From the NCBI GenBank assembly GCA_019614645.1, contig JABWDB010000008.1:5704001-5768000 (forward strand): a DNA stretch of 64,000 nucleotides. The letters run 5' to 3'. Below are positions 37,454-49,490 of this stretch, piece by piece. The translations under genes and the position numbers were made by a program. Every line of letters starts with the position of its first letter. Within the stretch, counting starts at the first letter, position 1. The stretch is from Stratiolaelaps scimitus (lineage: Eukaryota; Arthropoda; Arachnida; Mesostigmata; Laelapidae). The notes below the pieces were generated by a model. The model saw only the letters and a list, made by a program, of their open reading frames with translations. It made no database searches and had not been told where the DNA came from.

Positions 37454-40400
37454 CAATTACAAAGTATCGACGTTTGAAGACGAATTAGAAGACCATCCAC
37501 CAAGTAGTGTTTCATGTCAGTTGTGCTGCATGCACTAAAGCAGCTGTCAGTGTTAAAGGGTTTAAGTGTATCATACGCATTATATCAATATATCAATCAC
37601 GAAGGGTTCGTGTAATGTGCTCTTATAGTAACTGTACGCACAGGGGGCGAGTGCTCCTGAAGCCAAATATTGAATACAATCGTGTATCTGACAGTGTAAA
37701 TTTTAACATAGGTTTTTACGTCTCAGATATTTTAGTAATCTTAATAGTTGTTATTGTCGAAAATATCAAATGCATCAATAGAACTATGCTAAAATAGCCG
37801 CAGAATGGTCAACCCACGATGGGTACAGGTGCGGCGTGGGTAGATAGCGGCCCGAGACGGCACTATCCTCACAGGTACAGGTCACTCCTGAGGTACTAAC
37901 CTAATAATAACATAGTGAATGCGAGAGTTGCAGCGACGAGTCAGGTTCTCGCGGTGGGCGACTCTGGGTCTCTCTAACGAAGTGATCGGACCGGACGAAG
38001 TCGATCATCGTGCATGGCGCAGAAGTTCTGCGCAGAAGCATTAAAGGGAGGAGGTGGGCCTAGTGGAGGGGCTCTTCTCAGTCTGCCGATTGTTTTTGCG
38101 AAATATGACACACACACACACACAAACATATACATATGTACACATGCAGGCAGATCACAACCTCCACGGGTCGGGTGTGCCGAGACAAAGTCCACATACA
38201 TGAGCATACACACACACACACAAATTTGCAGCCACATAATAATAATAATAACAAGGCTCGCAGGCGGGGGGCGGTGCCTTTGCAGAAATTTGTCTACTCG
38301 TGAGCGTGCACATAGACGAATCCGGCAAGCACCCGAACGGCGACGTCTTCTACCAATTCGCATTGGGCATTCGCAGGTCAGGTAGCAAGCTACTCCATGG
38401 TCCAGAGATGTGCATGAGAACGCTAAAGAACGATCTGAAATCACCAGCGGCAGCAGGAACAGCAGCCGGAACAGCTTTGAAGAATCGGCAAGGATCAGGT
38501 TATAAGGCCATAGTGGTCGGGCCGATACAGTTGGCCGACAGGCGGTATTGCTCAGAAGCGCCCAGTGCCTGGCAGGTAGAAACCTCGGCAGGTAGGTTTT
38601 TATCTAAATTCTAGCCCGATTCATGTGTTCGGCCGTATACGTGATCCGCCTATATAGGTATGGATCAGGATTGCGTGCTGCGTCCGAGCAATTGGACGAA
38701 CTAGCACACTAACTAACTACTGATAGCGGCTCTGGAGAGGATCAAGACAACTTGAACAGGATCAAGGGCAGCAAAAAGGTAGCAGCAGCGGCAACGACAA
38801 CAAGGACCTGTGGACGACCTCAGAGTCGCCTCTGTCCGCCTGGTTGAAGCGAGGTACCTGTTCAAGGTTCGGCTCGGCCGCCTGGGCTACCTCTGTGTTT
38901 GTCGAGAATTCGTCGCCATCAAGACACCGGATCTCGACCAGACGACCTATTAAATTTGTCGACTCTGAATTATGGTGATTAGCCGGCGTAGTTGTCTGCT
39001 GCCCCCGAGCGGTGATTATCAACAGAGTGAACGACGAACGCCCCCGGCAATAAGAATCTCTGGAAATTACACCATTAGACAAAATAGTAGAATTAAGAAG
39101 GAAATATACAAATTAGTTATGATTGCATATACAAACTGGCTGTGTTAAGCCGAAGTGAAATGATGTGCTAGCACGAGTATGAGAAATTATCTCTGCATAC
39201 AATATGACCGCTCATGCCATAAGGACCGTAGCGGGAAAAAGCGCTGATGGTCTTGAGAACATCTTCACCTGCGAAACGACATTTGGTGGCCACGTGGCGG
39301 AAAACACTGTGATCCTATAATGGGTGGGAAGTATGATGATATCAAAGTTAACCGGACATAAGTGCCCTGAAATCATTGATTCTTATTCAAAAACATACTC
39401 TGACCGCCGCTTAGATATATCACCTTAATGGAATACTGTATATTTTGTGTATATTGAGAGCACAACAGCCTAGAACGAACAGTTTATGCTTCGTATGGCT
39501 GTGACTCCAAGTGTGTTCGTTCTGCTAGCTTGTAAATATGAGCTTAGCCCTAGTTGTTTCATACTTACATAGACATTAGTACTATGATACCGTGGACGTT
39601 AAATGTTGGCTTAGAGTCAGCCCAAAAACCTTTAGTGAACTAGCACTATGATACCAAACAGGCTTGAGGAGGTGGTGAGGCTGTCAAATCAATGAAAAAA
39701 ATAGAAACTACCTGGGGTTTCTCTGTGTTTCTACGACCATAAAACACGGCTTCCACAGTAGAACTAGAATAGAAGAAAGCGAATGATTTCGTTTTTTCCT
39801 TGATAACACCACTTGTACTGGGATGTACATACACCCAGTACCTGCGGAGCATGAATCGATGTATGAATTTTTCATATATTCTTGTCGCGTCTTTTGTGAC
39901 ATTCTCTATCGATTTCAGTTTTGGATCGACTCAATCGAGTTGCTTGCAATGGCCATGGTTGTTCAATGAAGATGCATCTACCGTATCAACAAGGGGAATC
40001 CTCTTACAATCCTCACCTTTGTGACGAAGCAGCTGCGGCCTTTCAGCTGTCAGTATTCCGTTGCAATTAGCCTATATAATTCCCAAACAGGGATTTACCG
40101 TTGGAGGTCTGTTGGAGAAAATCGAATTAATTTAAAATTGCATTTCGCGTATGCCTATATTATTATATTATTATTCTTTGTGTAGAGCATAACGGAGCAA
40201 CTTTCTAGTACAGATATCTTCTGAATGCCTAACGTGTTTCGAGCTAAGGAAGATAAGACGAAATTATCGGAGTGGTGGCGAAACTCATTCGAGAAAGAGG
40301 CCGATGGTTAGACACGCCCGCGGCAGAGTTGAATTTGTTCATGATTTTTGTGCGTCACAACGGTATGTGCGCACTATTTCAAGGCTGGCTATCCTTATTA

Positions 40401-40735
40401 ATATTAAACAGTGGAGTATCGAGAAGCCGAATTTCCACCTTAGCTAACCTGTCATCTTTCGCGTTTTACCGAACTCATATTATGGCCACAGCGTTTTTGC
40501 TGCATCGGGTCGTGTCATGTTAGCTAACGAATGAAACGCTAGCATCTCTCTAGTCGTTATTAGGATTGATCGTCTGCTTGAATTGTGGGCGAGTCCGATC
40601 GACTCTCCGGCCTTCTGATCCAAATGCTACCTGCATTTCCAATTCCACAGACAGAACTCCCAGACCGCTCCACTCGGGTTAATCGCTGGTGATAATCTGT
40701 CCCGACGCTCGACCCCTGATTTCTGCGACCGCCAT

Positions 40736-40760
40736 GACCACCACCACCACCACCACCACA
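40736..40760. repeat. (CCA)n microsatellite
   Basis: About eight CCA units. A similar ACC run is at 51929-51949. Confidence 0.9.
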
Positions 40761-40968
40761 AAGTCATTCTGGGACCGAAGTGGCAACCGCCAGAGCCTCG
40801 CGAACAGTCGTCGTAGCAATAGGTATCGCGGTTCGCGGTAGCCGAACCCTCAGCGCAACCGAAAGTATCGAATCGGCCGTGTTACAGTAGCCACCGAGGC
40901 GAGATGGTGTTCAGCTGAGCGTGGTCTAGACGCCACGAGAGGTCAATTCAGGTTAACCTTCATCTCAC

Positions 40969-41238
40969 GTTCCTCCAGATAAACGATTTGCGGTACTTTG
41001 CTCTCCATAATAGCGGAGTGGTCGGCTCAACTGAGCGCCACTGGATGCAACCAACGATTGGAACAACAAGTTCGCAGCTGTTAGGCAATTTAGCGAGGGC
41101 AGCTTCCGTAGAGATGGACTCGGTAATCTGTTTCGTTTGGCGTTTTGGCTCCCGGTAAACATTCTTGACGGCGCGGGCTGTTAGGCTGCGACCACTGTAC
41201 GACATTTCAACGGGCACCTTGATGCTCGCCCCGAACAC
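40969..41238 (-). CDS. putative internal exon, 90 codons, family unknown
   Basis: On the minus strand the frame opens directly after GATTCTAG (the AG is 41240-41239), a good 3' splice site with a branch-point-like TTACTGAC about 15 bases upstream. It stays open to AAC|GTGAGA, a usable 5' splice site with its GT at 40968-40967. Three codons later the frame closes at TGA (40962-40960), so splicing is expected. The 270-nt segment is phase 0 at both ends and only this frame is open. Codons end mostly in C or G. It begins VFGASIKVPVEMSYSGR and includes CELVVPIVGCIQWRSVEP. I cannot assign a domain. A chance open frame next to chance splice-like sites is the main alternative. Confidence 0.35.
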
Positions 41239-42474
41239 CTAGAATCGAGCGTCAGTAACAGCTTGCGCACATCACTGAGGCATTATTAGGCATAAGTATA
41301 ATAAGTATATATACTGCATTGACTGATCCTTCATCCAGCGTAATGAGATACGTTCTCAATCGTAATGGTCACGACTGCGGAGATGAATCAGAGAGAGGGA
41401 GAGAGTTAATCTATGCAGACGAAGTCCATCTACAGATCTAATATCTATCAAGCGTACCGTTTTTGAACTATTTAACGCAACCTGTCGAGTTCACAGTCAC
41501 CCCGCTCCCCAACTTCTTGATAATGTTTAATTGCTTATGTGATCTTTTGAATAATCCGCAATACGTCGCATTTACGACGTGGTGCTGGTTATTTATCATA
41601 GTGAATATGATAGCCCGCAATGTCCACCATATCGTTTGTAGAATACGCGTACACTCATTCGTCCATTGAGTGAGTGAGTCTTATTGATCGAACTGCAGTC
41701 GCACAATGCTCAAGTTCTCGAAACAGTGATAATAGTGAAAATGTTCAATAAATCGTTGCACGAGTACATTGTGTCTCCCGTAACCTCACCACACGCACTG
41801 ACATACGCTTACATTACACATACTGCAAAGGTGTACTTCCTATCTGGCGCGCTCGGCTGTATAGCTGCCCACAATCGTAATCGCTTTCATGAGCAACGAC
41901 GACCGTTCTATTTTACTGTCCTATCAGGAGAGTTCGATCGTTACCAGACAACGGCCTCACCTAGGCGCCCCTCTGGCGTCGTCTTTAAACCTTGTTATAT
42001 TATATAATTGCCGCATAATGAAATCGATTCGGGGCTGGCCAGTTTCGGCTGTCTAACTCTCGGCGAAGTGTTTCCAAGTAAGTAATGATGTCAAATGGTC
42101 TTTTTAGCTATTGCCGCAGCTTCTGTTGTTTTCGTTTCAATTGGAGTAATCAATTCGCGCCGTCCCTTCGAACAGGGGGAGGCGCGCTCGTGGTCTTTCG
42201 AAGCGGCGCAACTGCTTTAAGCCGCACAGCGTCGACATTTCCTGTGAGACTCTTGTTGTTGCTTTGACGAGCGCTGTGGTTTCTTCGTGGTGTAACCCTT
42301 CATCGCGGGCTTCGCCAAAATGCCCGCAGGCAAACGGTGAACAATCAGCAATAACCGAAATGAAAAAAAAATAGTTACGTCCGACAGCAGTTCCACAACG
42401 ACGACTAATGATGGTAACAACACAATAATCGAGGCTACCGTGAACTGATCCGGCGTCGGATTCGACGCGTTCAC

Positions 42475-42535
42475 CTTTTCTGAATCGTCCCTGAAGTTCG
42501 GGGGCGCTCTGCTGCAAGTCCCACGAAGACTGGGC
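42475..42535 (-). CDS. putative short exon
   Basis: This 61-nt segment on the minus strand lies between ATGCTCCAG (3' splice-like) and AGAAAAG|GTGAAC (5' splice-like, GT at 42474-42473). In phase 0 it reads AQSSWDLQQSAPELQGRFRK. The frame continues past the donor to a TAA-free 135-codon stretch, so it may instead be one longer exon. It lies between the terminal-exon candidate at 42757 and the exon candidate at 41238, and could belong to the same gene as the latter. Confidence 0.2.
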
Positions 42536-42756
42536 CTGGAGCATGAGGTATTGGGTTTGTAAACGTGGATTTCAGGTGGGCGCTACGGGCCCACGCGGTA
42601 CGTTGATTAATTCAATATTGAATTGGTATCTAAACGTAATCGATAAGGAAGGCTAAATTAAATGAAAAGTGCGGAAATATGACACGTGCTAAAATGAACT
42701 TGGCTAATTCGAAAGAAACATGATAAGCACACAACATAGGCAATAACAGGCTGTTT

Positions 42757-42893
42757 TTAACCGCTGTTCGCGAGTGGATCCTGCGGGTAGTGCCACATGT
42801 AGGCATTCAAAAGGTAATTGTTTTCGAATGGAGTCTGGTGACAGCTGGAAAGATCGCGAAACACGAGTTCTCCTTGAGACGATTTCAGAACAA
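42757..42893 (-). CDS. putative terminal exon ending in TAA
   Basis: After a pyrimidine-rich stretch and TTTGAG (AG at 42895-42894) one frame runs to TAA at 42759-42757. Its peptide ends FENNYLLNAYMWHYPQ then DPLANSG. The composition (Trp, Tyr, His, Asn and codons ending in C) looks much more like protein than chance. A second frame of the same segment is also open and ends CYCLCCVLIMFLSN; it has fewer GC-ending codons. The phase needed here (one base carried over) does not match the phase 0 end of the exon-like segment at 43388-43473, so an exon may be missing between them or they are unrelated. Family not recognised. Confidence 0.25.
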
Positions 42894-43387
42894 CTCAAAG
42901 TTGAAGGCAGAAAAGTTTACAGTTAATTTAAAATAGGCCAGGTTAGCTCAGGTTCGGCTAGGTTAGCAAGCTCTTAACGGAAAGGTTATTTCCCGTTAAT
43001 CCTTTATTGTCGTTGGCACCTTGATAGCTAAGACGCAGCCTTTTTTTTTACCGAAATGATATCGCCACATCATCATCCTGCTGCTGCAACAGCCTTTCTA
43101 CACGGATTCTACATGAACAGGAAATCATTGCTGCATCTGACATGCACTGGTTTCATAGGTCTTTTGTCAGTTGGCTCGTAATAGGTTATCACACAATACC
43201 GCACAATCCAAATTGCAAAGTCACCTAAAGGGAACTTATAATATTACGCAGACAAAAATTGCTTCGACCCTGACCGACTGCCACCAGGAAAGGATCTAAC
43301 CTAGACACGGCAAACCTGTACAGAAAACCGATTCAAAGCATAAATAACGAGAACGGGCTGCGTATCTTTACGAGGGAAAAATGCTAC

Positions 43388-43473
43388 CTGCATAACATTG
43401 CTCAGCCCCGTGATTTCCAATGGCTGTTTTGTTCGTTGCGTTTCCGCCACAGCCTGTTCGATCTCACTTTCTG
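43388..43473 (-). CDS. putative exon, helix-forming segment
   Basis: On the minus strand a pyrimidine tract and AACACAG precede this segment, and ATGCAG|GTAGCA gives a strong 5' splice site (GT at 43387-43386). The peptide AESEIEQAVAETQRTKQ then PLEITGLSNVMQ is charged and should be helical at the start. Two models fit. Translation could start at ATG 43483, giving MNTAESEIEQ. Alternatively, a 55-base intron (43474-43528, GTAACC...CACAG) joins it in frame to a 22-base micro-exon at 43529-43550 that reads NVIELKK and itself follows CTGCTAG. The micro-exon model extends the charged helix smoothly but would be unusual. Confidence 0.25.
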
Positions 43474-45019
43474 CTGTGTTCATTGAAGCAAATAAGAAAA
43501 ATAGATAAAATACAAGCAAGGTGGTTACCTTTCTTGAGTTCTATAACATTCTAGCAGCGTTCAACTCTGCTGTTGCAGCGCTGGTTGGTCGCCATTGTTC
43601 CCTTGTTACCACACCGTTGGCCGTACCCACAGTCGAACGTGGTCTATAATAGAATGGCTTGTGCTGCTGTCGCTGCCAGTGAATTCATGTATGTCGCCCT
43701 CCGAGTTAGCACCACCAGCCACGATTTCGCTTGCTTTATCTCCGATACTCCCCCTGGGTGCGGCTGCAGCAGCAGCAGCCGCCGCTAAGCGGCAGTGGCA
43801 CAAGCTCTGGTTGACGGTTGCTGCCGCCTGCATTCGGGGCCATTTTCGCCGGTCGGAGAGACCGTGAACCTAGACAGTTTAGTCAGGCGTACTGCTGCTA
43901 TATGATAGAGTTAACTCAGTACTTGACAGACTCCTCGGCGTCGTTCCCGTTGCCTCCACGAGCGCCATAGACGACGAGACATGGCTCGAGCTGGGCTCGA
44001 GCGAACGGGGTACACAGCGAGAGAGGGAGAACTATCAATTGTGCGCAGATCGAGAAAGCGATCATCAATGCGCACGTTTACAGACATCGCGACACGAGGT
44101 CGAACAAGTGTGCCAGGCAAGCTTATTCGCCTTTGTTGTCGAGGAGCTGGAACATGCGTGCATACACACGCACGTGCAGGGACGACGTCCACAGTGTGAA
44201 ATGCCGCTGCCGTGACAGTGGATAGTATCGAGGGGCAGTTCTATGGACACGCAAGCATCCGTCCAGAGGCTTCGGTAGACACACTTCAGTAGACCAAGGA
44301 TAGGGAGAGCACAGAGCGTTAATGATTGTATCAACTGGCCGCTAGGGCAGGCGCATTCGCCGGAAGAAGCTGGGGACGACAATTCCTATCCACGACGACG
44401 ACGACGACGATTACCACTTATACTAATGTAGGTGCTACAACGACACCTGGATAGAGCGACAGCAACATCGTTATGGTAAATTCAGAGAGTCCCCATCAGT
44501 GCAATGTGGTAGCCATCTCGTTTCGGCTGCGAGCCGGCCAGTCAGCCACCGAGCCGCACCCGACGCGGTCATCGGCACTGCACAGAGACAAAGCAGTGTC
44601 GTGCAATAGAAACGGTGGCAGTCGCGGCGTCGATTACCACTTGCATTATTCTGTACCACATTCGTCGTTGTGCATTTTCATCCAATCATCGTTCCAGACC
44701 TCAGAGTGCAACAGCGACAGCAGCAGCAGCCGCAGCATCAGTTGCAACACGCCAGCCTGACAGAGAAGACCACCACCTTCCATTTAATACGCCATAGGTA
44801 TTACTGTGTTGTTGTTGTTCGAACGCAGTTTTGTGGCAAGCTAGTATTCTTCGCGTCCTACTGCGATGTACCACCATCTCGGCCGTGGTGGCTGCTGCAT
44901 CGCACGTTTATGGCCATGTGGTTTGTACAAGTCAGCTCGAGCTCGAAAGCGCGGGCGGGCTGGCGGCCGATCGGAAGGAGGAGGTTGGTTGAAGGGAGGG
45001 GGGGGATCTGTTCAGGCAT

Positions 45020-45039
45020 TCGGTTGGTCGACCAACCGA
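45020..45039. repeat. 20-bp perfect palindrome
   Basis: The sequence TCGGTTGGTC followed directly by its reverse complement forms an exact 20-bp palindrome with no spacer. Its centre is GGTCGACC. Confidence 0.9.
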
Positions 45040-46583
45040 GCTGGCGAGCAGCGTTAGCCTGCCGAGCGGTCAGTGAACGACATAGCCCTGGCTGATGCAG
45101 TAGCAGAGATATGTTCCATCGTTTGTGTTACAGTCATTTTGTCTTGTTCTTTTTCGTCTTCACCACCGCCGCCGTCACCACCGCCACCGCCGCTTGTTGC
45201 TGGCGTTCTTCCCTCGTCAGGGTCTCGATGCGAATTGGTGAGCGGGAGGAAGGTCGGAAAAGCTAAGAAAGAGTCGATACATAGCGACCTAATGAATCTC
45301 CACCTTTCTCTCTGGATACCTACCAGAGTAAACGCTTGAACCCTTCCCCGTGTTCCTCGAGTGAGCAGTGGGGGAGGCCGGCCAAGAGCAGCCAGTGCGC
45401 AGTGAAGTTGCCAGCGCTTGTGCAGGTCGGCGTAGCTAGGTTAGCAGAGCTAGCCGGGGTACGGGAGAGGCGCGCACATTGTATAAAGAGGAAGATGACG
45501 AGAGAGAGAGAGAGAGAGCAGTGTTCATCAGCAGCCACAGTGATCAGGACACGACCCCAGATAAGTAGCACCATTGGTCGACGATGGCCGCTACCGATTC
45601 GACTGCGCTTCTCCGCAGGCGGAACAGAGTCAACACGAGTTCCTCTGGAAAGACAGAGAGAGCGAGAGCGAGAGAGAGAGAGAACGGCTGACGCATTAGC
45701 GGGGTGTAGGCACTGTTGTCTCCACGGACGCAATGAGCGTTTCACCATTAGAGCCACGGCGGCAGCGGCGACGGCCGCGGTGGAAGAAGAAAAATCGACA
45801 AGCAGAAGCAACGAGCAGACGACGAACGCGTTCCGCCGTTCGCGCAGAAGGAGGTGTTCTGCTGCTGGAACAGTGGAAGATGACAAAGCCGGTTCACCTG
45901 AACAGCTGAATAAAGACATGCACACAGTCCCATTAAGCTAGAATACATTCGTAGGTCACAGGAAAGACTGATAGCGAAGCACAGCAAGAGAGTGCCTGGA
46001 CGACGACCTGGCAAAGGACCATGGCAGGGAAGAGAAGAACAGATTGAACTAGAAGGGAATGCTGACGATATCATTTCGGCTCGGACGAGTGTGCGCGGGC
46101 GTGCATCTCTCGATATAGATGTCGGTGCATGTGTGCCTCGTGTGTGGAGTGTGTGTGTGTGTGTGCGTTTGTTTGTAGATGGGTCTGCGAACGCCTCTTG
46201 CATTTCTCCCCATTGCTCGCCCACGCACCAATGTCAAGTCATCATTGTGGCGTCCACCCACCCTTGATAGGCCCTGGCGAGGCCTTACAAGCTGTATCTT
46301 ACGTTCCGATTTAGCTGAGCAGCACCTACATCGTAGCAACACTGACTGAGAGGCTAGTCTTTCAGAACACGACTTATATTTTACAGGTTGACGTATGAGA
46401 CGGGCGTTTGGTTTTTCTTTCTAGCAGAGAATGAATTACCCCTACGAAACGAGTACGATAATAAGGTTAGAGATAGAAAGAGCATTGCCCTATGTGGCAG
46501 TTAATTGTTCGCTGGTCTTGTGACTGGAACAAGCTAATGCAATCATGTGGAAATATTGATGAAATGTCTGTGCCTTTCGGTAA

Positions 46584-46632
46584 CAGGTTTATTCATACAT
46601 GAAACAGCAATTCTATGCTTAAGTTGTCATAT
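46584..46632 (-). repeat. dispersed AATAAA-containing repeat, copy 4 (diverged)
   Basis: This is the most diverged copy. On the minus strand it keeps ACTTAAGCAT, then AATTGCTG, then AATAAACCTG in the same order and with similar spacing. Identity to copy 1 is only about 70%, so membership in the family is less certain than for the other three. Confidence 0.35.
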
Positions 46633-46895
46633 GCATGAATAACAGTAAAATGTGGTTGTCATGATGGCTAGCTGTTCCCAGATTCGTGCTGAATATTGGG
46701 GCTGTAGAGTTGACACTGAAATGTTGAAGCTGAAACAATGCAGAATCAAGTCATACTCAGCTATTTCCATTTTATTATCGCAGGGATGGTGTTAACACCA
46801 TTATTTTAAACTCCCGAGTCATACAGTCGTACGGGAGACGTGTCTTAACGATTAGATCGTGTAGAGATTATTATATAGAATAATTCTTATTATAC

Positions 46896-46935
46896 GATTG
46901 TATCCCCTAATGTTAAATGATTGTATCCCCTAATG
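46896..46935. repeat. 17-bp direct repeat
   Basis: GATTGTATCCCCTAATG occurs at 46896-46912 and again at 46919-46935, a period of 23 bases. Confidence 0.9.
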
Positions 46936-47607
46936 GAGGACAAATTCCGAGTGACTGTCAATCCCGATTATCACAACTCAGGACCTGTGGCAACAGGAGC
47001 CCCCGGCGCTTGAAGGGGATATCCATTCACCCGTGGGAGTTGACGCGGTGATATTTCGAGAATAGTGATAATTATTGAGGACTCGACGTGTACTGGTGTA
47101 CTAATATTTAGTAGTAGTAGTATTTATTCAGCAGGCGAGAGTAGATTTAGATATCATTGTTTTTGATGATTTCAACTTCACTAGTATCTCACTGAAAATT
47201 CTGAACCAATCCCACGAGAACCCCGCAGACTGCATAACCATTCTGTTGATTTTCTAACCGTCAAATTGCGATTGGAGTGTAGTACTATACCAGCTGGGTA
47301 TCGTCCTGCATCGCCGAGTACAAATGTACAAAGTGCGCAGGTTCAGTACGCAGGAATATGGACGTGCCCGAAAAATCGATACTGACAAAAGTAGGCCACC
47401 AAGGCCGAAGGCTCTACCGTGGAAGGAATCCATCACGATAACCGATCAGAAACGGACACCCACCAGACATCGACCCTCAACACACAATCGCGCGTGCAAA
47501 ACCTAATTGTGCCCACGACGGGGAGGAGAGCGGTTAATTTTCCACAGTGAGTCCGGTTAACTCCTCGGTGTTCGTCTTCTTGCTCTTCTTCGGCCCATCA
47601 GATGTTA

Positions 47608-47916
47608 CTACTTGTTTTTATTTTCCATTTGTTTCGACTTCCACACCACCATTATGAGCACGGCCACCATCAGAATCAAGAGCAACGTCAGCCAGAGAAC
47701 GAGCGTGTCAAGATAACCTGAGCCGGATCTGGAGTCATTTCTTCCATGGAGCACCTTTGCGCCACTTCGGTTAATTTGAATCTGCTTCTTTTCCAGCCTC
47801 CCGCCGTTGACATGTTGACCCCCCTGTACCCCCTTACGGCGCCGTAGAATCAGCAGCGTGGTTGTCTTCCTCTCGGACTGACCTTCACCCGGGGATGAAT
47901 CGTCCTGGCTCGCCAT
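47608..47916 (-). CDS. putative small tail-anchored membrane protein, 102 residues
   Basis: I do not recognise the family. The frame starts at ATG 47916 (G at +4, weak at -3) and ends with TAG. The first 65 residues are hydrophilic, with a basic RRRK patch near residue 25 and a Gly/Ser-rich linker (residues 62-67). Residues about 69-92 form one strongly hydrophobic segment rich in Leu, Val and Ile, followed by a short polar tail, WKSKQMENKNK. That layout is typical of a single-pass or tail-anchored protein with its N-terminus in the cytosol. The surrounding DNA is not GC-rich, codons look protein-like and the antisense frames are closed, all of which favours a real gene. It could instead be the last exon of a longer gene, since an in-frame TTG and two codons precede the ATG. 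The call rests on appearance only. Confidence 0.35.
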   Translation of the reverse strand: MASQDDSSPGEGQSERKTTTLLILRRRKGVQGGQHVNGGRLEKKQIQINRSGAKVLHGRNDSRSGSGYLDTLVLWLTLLLILMVAVLIMVVWKSKQMENKNK

Positions 47917-49490
47917 AGGGCACAATCAAGGCTGGCTTCCACAAGCCAGCAATTTTGCCCAATCACCTAATGATATCTGCTAATTCTCTCTCTCTCTCTC
48001 TGTCAGTACCTTTCACTGGGAGTGTTATCTAAATAGGACGAACGATATACAGATGATTTCGTATAGTGTCTGCAATAGCAACGGGGACGCCAACGCAGTC
48101 TTTTGTTCCAGGCCAACAGGTTAAGGCCCACCTCGTCTGCCAGGGTTTCTGCTCGAGGACGGCCCGTTCCGTATCCTCGCTCTGCCCAACGGGGGAAACT
48201 TGAATGTACTGCGACTGTCTGGCTGCCAGCTTCGCGACGCCGGCTTCTCGGCTGTGCGACACTTCTGTGTCGCACTCAGTTGACTCTGAACGTTCGAATC
48301 GGCCGGCTCAATAATGTTCGAGCAAATTCACGATTTTGGTTCGTTGTACACCGCGCGAGCAAACGACGACCCAGCAACGCGCCGCGCACCGATTTGCGGT
48401 GCCGGCGGTGCCGGCAGCGGCGGCGGCGGCAGCGGCGGCGGTGGCGATTTCAGCGAAGCGCGAACGCCACACGCGTGCGCAGAGCGAAGTCGATGAGGCA
48501 GCGATGAACAACAGGGAGGAACGCAGGCTCAGAACCTCTCGTCTCGCGAATAATCTTGCGCGCGCTTTCTTTTCGTATTAATCAAATTCAGTAGCCAGTC
48601 GAATATGGGGATGTCCCTCGACTCGGTGGCGCGGCCGCGCTGGTGGTGGGGGCCACGGTGGTCGCTTTGCTCGCAGTTCGGTCTTCGTCGTCTCCCGGAT
48701 TTAGGTTAGAAATGCTGTGTCAAACGCATCTATTGCGGCCGCTGGAGCAGCAGCAGCAGCAGTTGCTGTTGGAGGCGCTTCGTCGAGCAGACAAAACGCT
48801 AAAAACGATAACAGATAGAATGCAACCGAACATCGACACACGCAGCGACACGCGGGCATGACGCCAACGGGACAAATACAAGACGAATTCAACGGAGGGA
48901 CTCATTCAATTCTGCCGGTCGACGGACGTCCTCATCATCATCATCGGCTGTCGAACACAACTGCCCACACCGCCCCCGTACCCGGCGTCAAGTGGCTGCG
49001 GATGCATTGACACCAGAAATGATTTGAGTGGCAGGCAGACCGAGGAATGCATTTTGACCTTTCGAGTCTTTTCTATCCGTCAGCAAATGAGCGGTCATCT
49101 CGCTGCGTGGCGGGTCGCACTACCCCGGATTCGCTACCTCGCATAATGGACACTGACACTGGTCTGTCGACCAGGTCAGGAGAACCTTTCAGCTCATTAG
49201 TCATCATTAGATAGCGATTACTATTGCCAGAGTATGAGATTAGCTGGGTGGTTGGGCCGCAATGCCGTGGGGGGTGGATCGGCACCATTTGAAATCAAGA
49301 CAAGACATTTAGTCGTTCGGGAGAATCGTTTGTGTAAGGAGGCAATCTTTCATTGCGGGCATAGGTTTTGCTTTTTTGTTTTTTCTTCTCGTAAACAATC
49401 AATCCATCGAAGAGAGATGATCGTGACTTGCATTCTCCATTGAAAACTTTTCAACCGTCACACCAATGAAAGTAGTAGATCCAAGCGTGA

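Larger units (their letters stand above)
34001..40959. other. no recognisable gene
   Basis: Mostly AT-rich, with the long CA/TA microsatellite, a TAA-type triplet run (36789-36802) and the C5-G14 tract. The 239-codon minus-strand frame at 35953-36672 lacks an early ATG and any domain. Positions 39.1-40.7 kb show only short frames. Confidence 0.6.
43551..47607. other. no recognisable gene: GC-rich then AT-rich
   Basis: From 43.6 to 46.3 kb the DNA is GC-rich. At 45320-45941 both strands are open for about 200 codons, the plus strand through GA repeats coding Arg-Glu, which argues for chance. From 46.3 to 47.6 kb it is AT-rich with the 17-bp direct repeat and dispersed repeat copy 4. Confidence 0.6.

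Noticed and set aside
42936..42968. AGGTTAG-like units resembling telomere-type or arthropod repeats
   Set aside because: Only two or three imperfect units; no array.
45320..45941. About 200-codon open frames on both strands
   Set aside because: Both strands being open together reflects GC-rich DNA; the plus frame passes through GA microsatellites coding Arg-Glu repeats.
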